Positions 34,074-40,787 of a DNA stretch of 64,000 nucleotides are shown one piece after another. Numbering within the stretch: position 1 is the stretch's first letter; the number at the start of each line of letters is the position of its first letter. Made by a program: the position numbers and the translations under genes. This DNA is from Duganella alba (GTDB lineage: Bacteria > Pseudomonadota > Gammaproteobacteria > Burkholderiales > Burkholderiaceae_D), in assembly GCF_009674495.1 (NCBI RefSeq), contig NZ_WKJN01000013.1, positions 62,001 through 126,000 of the forward strand, in the 5' to 3' direction. A model generated the notes under the pieces. That model was given only the letters and a program-made list of their open reading frames with translations. It was not told the origin of the DNA and searched no databases.

Positions 34074-34766
34074 TTACTCCTTGATCAGCTGGTAGCCGAG
34101 GCGGTAGACAGTTTGCAGGCAGGAGCGGCCGTCGGCAATGGTGCCGAGCTTGTGGCGCAGCGAACTCAAGTGGACGTCGATGTTGCGGTCGAAACGCGCC
34201 AGTGGGCGGCCCAGGCCTTGTTCGGACAGGGTGTTCTTGCTGACCGGACGGCCGGCGTTGCGCGCCAGCACTTCCAGCAGGTTGAATTCGGTGCTGGTCA
34301 GTTCCAGCTTGTTACCGGCCCAAGTCGCGCGGCGCTGTTCCGGCCACATCACCAGTTGGCCGACGGTGATGGCGGTCTGCTGGCTGTTGTCGGCCGGGGC
34401 GCTTTGCGCGCGGCGCAGGATGGCGCGGATGCGGGCGGTCAGCTCGCGCGGCGTGCAGGGCTTGGCTACGTAGTCGTCGGCGCCCAGTTCCAGGCCGACG
34501 ATGCGGTCGGTGTCGTCGCCGCGACCGGTCAGCATCAGGATCGGCAATTGACTGTTGGTGCGGATGCGGCGCAGGGTTTCCAGACCGTTCATGCGCGGCA
34601 TCATCACATCGAGGATGGCGATGGAATACAGGCCGGTAAAGGCTTCCGCGGTGCCGGCTTCGCCGTCATGCACGGTTTTGACATCGAAACCTTCCTGCTC
34701 CAGGTATTCCTGGAACATGCCCACCAGTTCGATATCGTCGTCTATCAACAGTACTTTGCTCTTCAT
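34074..34766 (-). CDS. cpxR: OmpR/CpxR-family response regulator
   Basis: A 230-aa regulator. The receiver domain has the acidic LIDDD pocket, phosphoacceptor Asp53 (AILDVMMPRMNG), Thr80 and Lys102 (VAKPCTP). The C-terminal winged-helix domain has LELTSTEFNLLEVLARNAGRPVSK and NIDVHLSSLRHKLG. The ATG at 34766 gives the normal short lead into the first beta strand; ATGs further upstream would add 12-16 residues. It likely binds the two GTAAA-N5-GTAAA sites upstream and controls both its own operon and the divergent chaperone gene. The kinase gene follows directly. Confidence 0.9.
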   Translation of the reverse strand: MKSKVLLIDDDIELVGMFQEYLEQEGFDVKTVHDGEAGTAEAFTGLYSIAILDVMMPRMNGLETLRRIRTNSQLPILMLTGRGDDTDRIVGLELGADDYVAKPCTPRELTARIRAILRRAQSAPADNSQQTAITVGQLVMWPEQRRATWAGNKLELTSTEFNLLEVLARNAGRPVSKNTLSEQGLGRPLARFDRNIDVHLSSLRHKLGTIADGRSCLQTVYRLGYQLIKE

Positions 34767-34831
34767 TTGCCGCGTTTTCTTTATATACAGATCGCCCATC
34801 ATAACAGCGCCCATAGGGCCGCCGACGTTGT

Positions 34832-34846
34832 TTTACTCCGATTTAC
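34832..34846 (-). promoter_or_regulatory. CpxR box 1 (proximal to cpxR)
   Basis: Read on the minus strand the site is GTAAA-TCGGA-GTAAA, a perfect match to the CpxR consensus GTAAA-N5-GTAAA. It lies 66 bp upstream of the regulator ATG. Confidence 0.75.
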
Positions 34847-34886
34847 AACGCGTTTCCAAATAGTAACTAAATATCAGATCGGCATC

Positions 34887-34901
34887 TTTACGTAGATTTA
34901 C
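34887..34901 (-). promoter_or_regulatory. CpxR box 2 (proximal to the Spy/CpxP-like gene)
   Basis: Read on the minus strand the site is GTAAA-TCTAC-GTAAA, again a perfect consensus match. It lies 72 bp upstream of the chaperone ATG, and its centre is 55 bp from that of box 1. Confidence 0.75.
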
Positions 34902-34972
34902 GTTGCCCTAACGCCACTTAACGGTCGCCGCCAAGAGAATGGTGTCTCACTACCAATCAAGGATTATGGGCA

Positions 34973-35560
34973 ATGAAAACATCAAAACAACATGGTCGCA
35001 ACTTCCTGCTGGCCGCCGTCCTGGCGATGCCGCTGTTTGCGATGGGAGGCGCTGCCCGCGCCGACGAGACGAATGCAGACCAGCCGCCACCGATGGCGCA
35101 GGGCGAACAGGGCCCGCGCGGTCCGCAAGGCGATGACCGTGGCCCTGGCGGTCCGGACGAGCACGGCGGTCCCCGTGGCGGACCGGAGCACGGCGGTCCG
35201 GGCTTTGGCCCAGGCTTCGGTCCCGGCCCAGGGTTTGGCGGCCATCCGCCATTCTTCCGCAGCATCGATCTGAACGAAGCGCAGCAGGACAAGGTCTTCG
35301 CCATCCTGCACGCCGAGGCGCCATACCTGCGCGAGCAAGGCAAGGCCGCCGCCAAGGCCCGCGAAGCGCTGCACGCGCTGGCCACTGCCGACAAGTACGA
35401 CGACGCCAAGGCCGCCGCGCTGGCCAAGGAAGCCGCCACCGCCGAGGCCAACATCGTCCTGCAGCACGTGCGCACGCAACAGAAATTGCTGGCCGTTCTG
35501 ACGCCGGAACAGCGCAAGAAGCAAGCGGACGAGAAGCCGCGCCATCCGCCACGCGACTGA
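34973..35560 (+). CDS. Spy/CpxP-family periplasmic chaperone
   Basis: A 195-aa precursor with a Sec signal peptide (FLLAAVLAMPLFAMGGAARA, cleavage near residue 30). Residues about 37-94 are a collagen-like Gly/Pro-rich segment. The helical domain (95-185) has the two LTxxQ-type motifs of the Spy/CpxP family: LNEAQ at 100-104 and LTPEQ at 176-180. CpxP inhibits CpxA and helps remove misfolded proteins; Spy is an ATP-independent chaperone. The divergent position against the CpxR-type regulator copies the E. coli cpxP-cpxRA arrangement. AAGGA precedes the ATG. Confidence 0.85.
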   Translation: MKTSKQHGRNFLLAAVLAMPLFAMGGAARADETNADQPPPMAQGEQGPRGPQGDDRGPGGPDEHGGPRGGPEHGGPGFGPGFGPGPGFGGHPPFFRSIDLNEAQQDKVFAILHAEAPYLREQGKAAAKAREALHALATADKYDDAKAAALAKEAATAEANIVLQHVRTQQKLLAVLTPEQRKKQADEKPRHPPRD

Positions 35561-35620
35561 CGTTTTTAGCAGTGCAGTCCCCCCCGTAACTTCCTTCGAA
35601 CTAATTAAGCGGAGAACCGT

Positions 35621-36349
35621 ATGTCCATCAGCGCCTTGAGCTCCTCCAGCGCTGCCAGCGCGCTCAGTTTCCTGAGCCGTCTGAGCAGCACCAACAGTGC
35701 CAGCAGCAGTAACACCACCGGCAGCACCCAGAGCGTGCGTCCGCCACCGCCGCCACCGGATGACAGCGGCTTTGCCGACGCCATCGCCGAGGCGCTGAAA
35801 TCGATCGGCATCACCGACACCACCTCAAGCACCAGCAGCACCGATTCCTCGACTTCATCGACCTCGTCGACGGCGTCGAGCAGCACCGATACCACCACCA
35901 CCGATGCTACCGACGTGGCGGCCGCACTGGGCAGCTTCCTGCAAAGTTTGATGGGTGCGCTGCATGCGCAAAACAGCGGCAACGACGCGCCGCCGCCATA
36001 CAACGATGCACAAAGCGGCGGCCAGGGCGGTCCCGGCAAGCTGGAATCGGATCTGCAAAGCCTGATCTCCAAGCTGAGCTCGGACACCACCGACAGCACC
36101 TCCAGCACGGACAGCACCGACAGCAGCGATCCGGTCGATCAGCTGGAAAGCGCCTTCGCCAACCTGCTGGACAAGCTCGGCGTCAGCAGCGCGGACAGCA
36201 CGGCAAGCACCACCACCGACAGCACGGACAGCAGCACGTCCAGCACCTCCAGCGACGCCGCCACCAAGCTGGCGGCCTTCCTGGAAGCGCTGTCGAGCAA
36301 GGTCGGCCATAACGGCACGAGCGGCAACCTGGTCAACACCACGGTTTAA
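35621..36349 (+). CDS. Ser/Thr/Asp-rich low-complexity protein with spaced amphipathic helices
   Basis: A 242-aa protein without a signal peptide. Five short helix-like segments (FADAIAEALKSIG; VAAALGSFLQSLMGALHAQ; LESDLQSLISKLSS; VDQLESAFANLLDKLG; AATKLAAFLEALSSKVG) are separated by Ser/Thr/Asp linkers such as TSSTSSTDSSTSSTSSTASS. There is also a PPPPPP run near residue 43. I do not recognise the family and cannot give a function. It begins 60 bp after the Spy/CpxP-like gene and could be read on the same Cpx-controlled transcript. The simple-sequence DNA makes the linkers prone to length change. Confidence 0.6.
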   Translation: MSISALSSSSAASALSFLSRLSSTNSASSSNTTGSTQSVRPPPPPPDDSGFADAIAEALKSIGITDTTSSTSSTDSSTSSTSSTASSSTDTTTTDATDVAAALGSFLQSLMGALHAQNSGNDAPPPYNDAQSGGQGGPGKLESDLQSLISKLSSDTTDSTSSTDSTDSSDPVDQLESAFANLLDKLGVSSADSTASTTTDSTDSSTSSTSSDAATKLAAFLEALSSKVGHNGTSGNLVNTTV

Positions 36350-36410
36350 GTTGTATCCGCCGCGACGCCACGGGCATCGCGGCGGCATTCTCACCCAAGC
36401 AGGAGCAGGT

Positions 36411-37322
36411 ATGGAAATTCATGACGATATGCACGAACACAGTCTGGCGGACGATCTGTCCGCCATGCTCAACCTGAACAGCGACCGGCGCCAGACGCTG
36501 CGCTGGCTGCTGGCAGGCGCCTCGGCGTTGCCGGTGATGGGTTGTGGCGGCGGTTCCGGCAGCGCCAGCGATACCGCAAGCACCACTTCGGCGGCGACCA
36601 CCACCACGCCGACCACGACAACGACCGGCACCACCACAACCACGACGACCACCACGACCACGCCAACCGCTGGCTCGTGCTCGGTGATTCCGGAAGAAAC
36701 CGGCGGCCCGTACCCGGCCGATGGCACCAACAGCACCAGCGCCGGCGTGGTCAACGTGCTGACGCAATCGGGCGTGGTGCGCAGCGACATCCGCAGCAGC
36801 TTCGGCAGCGCCAGCGCCACGGCGGCCGGCGTGCCGCTGACCATCAAGCTGCAGTTCGTCAACGCCAACAACAACTGCGCGGCGCTGTCCGGCGCCGCCG
36901 TGTACCTGTGGCATTGCGACCGCGACGGCAATTACTCGCTGTATTCGAGCGGCGTGACCAACCAGAACTATCTGCGCGGCGTGCAGGAAACCGACAGCAG
37001 CGGCAATATCACCTTCACCACGATCTATCCCGGCTGCTACTCGGGCCGCGTGCCGCATGTGCACTTCGAGGTGTATCCGTCGCTGGCCAAGGCCACCACG
37101 GCGTCGAGCCGCATCAAGACTTCGCAGTTCACCTTCCCGGTGGCGACCAGCAACGCGGTGTATGCGACCACCGGCTACAGCGCCAGCGTGAAGAACCTGG
37201 CGGCGATCAGCTTTGCCACCGACAACGTCTTCAGCGACGGCTACGCGCTGCAAATGGCCACCATCACCGGCAACGCCACCGACGGTTATGTGGCGACGCT
37301 GGTGGTGGCGGTTTCCGCTTAA
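36411..37322 (+). CDS. Tat lipoprotein with intradiol-dioxygenase-like domain
   Basis: A 303-aa protein. The N-terminal segment has a twin-arginine motif (DRRQTLRWLL, Arg26-Arg27) and a lipobox ending in MGC (Cys45), so it is probably a Tat-exported lipoprotein. A Thr-rich stalk (about 56-86) links to a domain with EETGGPYPADG, VYLWHCDRDGNYSLYS, NYLRGVQETDSSGNITFTTIYPGCYSGRVPHVHFEVY. The Tyr of PGCY and the two His of the R-x2-H-x-H motif are the ferric-ligand positions of intradiol ring-cleavage dioxygenases. The cell-surface substrate is unknown. The ATG has AGGAGCAGGT upstream. Its TAA overlaps the stop of DUF1501 on a TTAA palindrome. Confidence 0.8.
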   Translation: MEIHDDMHEHSLADDLSAMLNLNSDRRQTLRWLLAGASALPVMGCGGGSGSASDTASTTSAATTTTPTTTTTGTTTTTTTTTTTPTAGSCSVIPEETGGPYPADGTNSTSAGVVNVLTQSGVVRSDIRSSFGSASATAAGVPLTIKLQFVNANNNCAALSGAAVYLWHCDRDGNYSLYSSGVTNQNYLRGVQETDSSGNITFTTIYPGCYSGRVPHVHFEVYPSLAKATTASSRIKTSQFTFPVATSNAVYATTGYSASVKNLAAISFATDNVFSDGYALQMATITGNATDGYVATLVVAVSA

Positions 37323-38755
37323 GCAGCGTTCATGAAGCCCAGGTTGCGGTTGCTGAAGTTGGCGATGTTCGGGAACACATCCGCGATCTGGGTGGCCGAC
37401 AGGCCGAACCAGCTGGCCAGCGTGGCGCCGTACTGATCGACCGAGGTGGTCGGCAGCAGCGAGCCGGAGCCGACGTCCAGCGAGTGGCCCAGGCCGGTGA
37501 CCGGCATGCTGCCATAAATATCCTTGCCCTTGACCGCGCCGCCCATGATGAAGTGGTGCGAGCCCCAGCCGTGGTCGGTGCCGTCGCCATTGCTGGTGAA
37601 GGTGCGGCCGAAGTCGGACGCGGTAAACAGCGTCACCTGGTTGCGCATATTGGCGCCTTGCAGGTTGCCCATCACGCCATCGAAGTAAGCCATGGCGTGC
37701 GCCAGCTTGGCGAGCATGTCGGCCTGAGTGGTGAGCTGGTAATCGTGGGTATCAAAGGTGCCCAGGTTGACATAAAACACCTGGCGGCGCGCGCCAAGTG
37801 CGCTGCGGCCGCCGATGATGCGCGCCACGGTCTGCAGCTGCACCGCCAGGGGATTGACGGTTGCCACGCCGGTATTCGGGTTGATATACGGGGTTGGGTC
37901 GGGTACGCCCGAGCCAGCCGCCAGCATTCCGCTGCTGAGCGCGGCCTGCGAGTTGATGGCGCGCGCAACGACCGCTGCATGCTCCTTCTGGAACAGATTC
38001 GTCGGCTCTGCGGTGATGATCTGGCGTAGCGGATTGCTGCCGGCCGGCATGCCGAACAGGCTCTCGTTCAGTTTGGTGATCGGCGCCGCACTGGTGCCGC
38101 TGATCTGGTACTGGCGCACCGTGCGGCCGGCCAGGAACAGGGCGTTGCCGGCGCTGGAGATGCAGGTGAACGTGGCGTTGCTGTTGCCGGACGCGACCAG
38201 GTCGGCGATGCGGCCGCCCCAGCCCGACGTAGCGGTGGTTTCCGCCTGGGTCGACTGCCAGGTGGCTTGCTGGTCGTTGTGCGAGAACAGACGTGGCGGC
38301 AGTTGCACGCTCTGGGCCTTGAACTGCACCAGCGTGGTTGGCTGGATCAGCGTGCCGACGTTGGCGACGATGCCGACGCGGCCGGCATCGAACAGCTGTT
38401 TCAGCGGTCCCAGCGATGGATGCAGGGCGAAACTTCGGCCGGCCTGCGGACTGTTCGGTGTGATCGGCAGCACGCCGCCGGTGGCGCCCACGCCCGGCAG
38501 GGCGATGGAGCCGGTGCCGCCGGTATTGCGAATGCGCTGGTATTCATTCCACGAGCCGCTGTCGGTCGGCAGCACGGTGTTGAAGTGATCGTTACCGCCG
38601 GTCATGAACAGGCAGACCAGGGCCTTGTAGTCGCTGGCGTTCTGCGCGGCGGCATTGCCCATGGCCGCCAGGTTCAAGGTGAAAGGCATGGCGCCAGTAC
38701 CGGCCAGGGCCAGCATTTTGCCGAGGAATTGACGGCGTGATGGATGAGGGTGCAT
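37319..38755 (-). CDS. DUF1501 domain Tat-exported protein
   Basis: A 478-aa precursor with a Tat signal (SRRQFLGKMLALAGTGAMPFTL). Visible family segments are ALVCLFMTGGNDHFNTVLP, FALHPSLGPLKQLFDAGRVGIVANVG, PPRLFSHNDQQATWQS, GTFDTHDYQL and VTLFTASDFGRTFTSNGDGTDHGWGSHHF, the sulfatase/alkaline-phosphatase-like pattern of DUF1501. The enzymatic role is not established. It follows the DUF1800 gene by 10 bp; the two families commonly occur as a pair, probably as partners outside the cytoplasmic membrane. Confidence 0.85.
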   Translation of the reverse strand: MHPHPSRRQFLGKMLALAGTGAMPFTLNLAAMGNAAAQNASDYKALVCLFMTGGNDHFNTVLPTDSGSWNEYQRIRNTGGTGSIALPGVGATGGVLPITPNSPQAGRSFALHPSLGPLKQLFDAGRVGIVANVGTLIQPTTLVQFKAQSVQLPPRLFSHNDQQATWQSTQAETTATSGWGGRIADLVASGNSNATFTCISSAGNALFLAGRTVRQYQISGTSAAPITKLNESLFGMPAGSNPLRQIITAEPTNLFQKEHAAVVARAINSQAALSSGMLAAGSGVPDPTPYINPNTGVATVNPLAVQLQTVARIIGGRSALGARRQVFYVNLGTFDTHDYQLTTQADMLAKLAHAMAYFDGVMGNLQGANMRNQVTLFTASDFGRTFTSNGDGTDHGWGSHHFIMGGAVKGKDIYGSMPVTGLGHSLDVGSGSLLPTTSVDQYGATLASWFGLSATQIADVFPNIANFSNRNLGFMNAA

Positions 38756-38765
38756 GGTGGTCCTT

Positions 38766-40547
38766 TTAGCGTTGAGCCAGGTATTCGGGCGAAGCCATCG
38801 TCAGGTAGATGGCGAGGTAGACGCGGTTCTTGCGGGCGGTTTCCAGGTTGGTCGCATTGGTCACGACGGTCGGCGAAATATTGACGGCGTTCAGCGCGGT
38901 GATGATCTGGTTGCGCAGCGTGCTGCTCATTTGGCCGGCCAGCAGCAGTTGGTTGATGCGGTCCACCAGCAGCGCCGGCTGCGAGATCAGCGCCATTTCC
39001 GCGCTGTAGTCGGGCTGGATATCGCGGCTGCTGCCGATGCCGTTTGGTATCACGATCTGCATGAAGTTCAGATAGCCGGTGACGGTCGGTTCACCGGTGA
39101 TCTGCATTTCCGGCGCCACCATGCCGGCGGCGGCCAGCGTGGTGTTCGGCGGCGTATAGCCAGGGCGATAGAAGTTGAAGACCGACGGCGAACGCAGCGG
39201 CGTCTGACCCAGGCCCAGCAGCGCGTCATCGGTATTGATCATCATGAAGCGGCCGCTGGTCGATTTGACGTTGAAGGCGCGCATCCAGTTGGCCAGGCGC
39301 AGCACCGGCTCGCGCAGCTTCTTGCCGTCGCCGGTAAAGCCCGCTTCCGGGTCCAGCAGCACAGCGCGAATCACGGCGCGCATGTCGCCGCGCACGCCGG
39401 CGCCATTGTTGTTGAATGCGGCCGCCACCCGGCTGATATAGCCAGGGCTTGGATTGCTGGCCACCAGGTGCTGAATCAGCTGGCGTCCGATGAACGGACC
39501 AACGTTGGGGTGGTTGAACAGCGTGTCCAGCGCCACTTTCAGATCGGCCTCGCCGCTGCCATTGGTGGTGACGCCGAGGAAGCTCTTCGACGAGCTGGAG
39601 TGGAAGAGCGGATAGTTCTGCATCGGCGTCCAGTCGCGTGCCGGATCGGGGCTGCCGCCGTGGAAGCGTACCAGGCTCTGATCGGGGCCGGCCCAGCTCC
39701 AGCCCGTGAACACCTTGGCCAGTCCCATGACATCGTCATGGGTATAGGTTTCGAGCTGCTTGCCGCCGCTGGTCTTGATGCTGCCGTCCAGGTTGAGCTG
39801 ATACAGGCCGATACTCATCAGTTGCATCACTTCGCGGGCGAAGTTTTCATCCGGAACGCGGGCGCCGCTTTCCTTCTGGTTGCGCATATGACTCAGGTAA
39901 ATACCCATCATCGGGTGCAGCGCCACGCCTTGCAACAGATCGCGGAAATTACCGAAGGCATTCTGGTTCAGCATGTCGTAGTAGCTGCTCACGCCGTAGG
40001 CGCGGTTGCCGATATTGGCGTCCACCATGGAAATGACGAAAATCTGCGACAGCGCGTAGGTCACGCGTTGACGCAGCTGGTCATTGCCGTTGATGGCTTG
40101 ATTCCAGAACGATTCCAGCACCTGGTTCTGGCCCACGGCAACGCCGGTGGCGGCAACCTGGATGATGTGGTTGCGGTGCAGGGTAGGCGCAAGCTGGAAC
40201 TGGTTGTTGATCCAGTCTGCCTTGCTGCTTGCAACCAGCGCGTCAATGCTGGCCATGGTCGGACCAAAGCTGGCCTGGCCCAGGAACTGCGCTGCTTCGG
40301 CACGGGTAAGCGGGGTGGCCACAGCCGCCGTGGCTTGCGTTGCGCCCTGTCGCACCAGCGTGGACTGCCTGGACAATGCGGATACCGATGGCGAAGTCGC
40401 GCTGGCTGGCTCGCTGGCGACGCTGATGCCAGCCGTGCTGATGGTGCCAGGCGTGGCGCTGCCGTTACTGCTGCCGCCACCGCAGGCCGCCAGGCTCAGC
40501 ATCAGGGTGACTAGGAGAGAGGATCGAAGTTTCACGTTATTGCCCAT
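38766..40547 (-). CDS. DUF1800 domain lipoprotein
   Basis: A 593-aa protein when started at the ATG at 40547. It has a lipoprotein signal (LLVTLMLSLAAC, lipid Cys22) and a Gly/Ser-rich linker. The DUF1800 marks are AAQFLGQASFGPTMASIDAL, RQRVTYALSQIFVIS, YYDMLNQNAFGNFRDLLQGVALHPMMGIYLSH, PDENFAREVMQLMSIGLYQLN and FGRQLIQHLVASNPSP-like segments. Function is unknown. It is the first gene of the DUF1800-DUF1501 operon, with an AT-rich upstream region of about 200 bp for its promoter. A start nine codons earlier (40574) or a GTG at VKLRSS cannot be excluded. Confidence 0.82.
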   Translation of the reverse strand: MGNNVKLRSSLLVTLMLSLAACGGGSSNGSATPGTISTAGISVASEPASATSPSVSALSRQSTLVRQGATQATAAVATPLTRAEAAQFLGQASFGPTMASIDALVASSKADWINNQFQLAPTLHRNHIIQVAATGVAVGQNQVLESFWNQAINGNDQLRQRVTYALSQIFVISMVDANIGNRAYGVSSYYDMLNQNAFGNFRDLLQGVALHPMMGIYLSHMRNQKESGARVPDENFAREVMQLMSIGLYQLNLDGSIKTSGGKQLETYTHDDVMGLAKVFTGWSWAGPDQSLVRFHGGSPDPARDWTPMQNYPLFHSSSSKSFLGVTTNGSGEADLKVALDTLFNHPNVGPFIGRQLIQHLVASNPSPGYISRVAAAFNNNGAGVRGDMRAVIRAVLLDPEAGFTGDGKKLREPVLRLANWMRAFNVKSTSGRFMMINTDDALLGLGQTPLRSPSVFNFYRPGYTPPNTTLAAAGMVAPEMQITGEPTVTGYLNFMQIVIPNGIGSSRDIQPDYSAEMALISQPALLVDRINQLLLAGQMSSTLRNQIITALNAVNISPTVVTNATNLETARKNRVYLAIYLTMASPEYLAQR

Positions 40548-40743
40548 AGGAATTGATGGGCTCAATTGTGACATGCGGAAACTAATTGTGTTTCATAGCG
40601 TACAGACAAAATTAATTTTTTTAAATTTAATTATCCGGAGATGAATGGAGATGAACGATAATTGCGCGAAGTTATCCGGCTGAAAACTAAGATGATTTTC
40701 TGCAAATGTCAGATTTGTGCAACGCAATATTAACAAGTAACAA

Positions 40744-40769
40744 AAAAAGGCAGCCGAAGCTGCCTTTTT
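40744..40769 (-). terminator. Terminator of the decarboxylase gene, UUCG tetraloop
   Basis: On the minus strand the stem is AAAAAGGCAGC with GCTGCCTTTTT around a TTCG loop, an 11-bp perfect stem with a stable tetraloop and T-run. It lies 19 bp after the decarboxylase stop codon. Confidence 0.85.
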
Positions 40770-40787
40770 GATGCCGCATTGCGCGTG

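Noticed and set aside
32676-34895. 739-aa plus-strand frame opposite the two-component genes
   Set aside because: Shadow frame; the opposite strand encodes clear histidine-kinase and response-regulator motifs.
35567-35590. Possible terminator between the chaperone and the Ser/Thr-rich gene
   Set aside because: A short T-run is present but I could find no stem before it.
38754-40514. Long plus-strand frame opposite the DUF1800 gene
   Set aside because: Shadow frame: His/Gln/Arg-rich, no domain, while the minus-strand product has a lipobox and DUF1800 motifs.
40636-40660. Tandem GGAGATGAA repeat upstream of DUF1800
   Set aside because: Only two short copies, with a six-codon ORF; nothing distinguishes it from chance.
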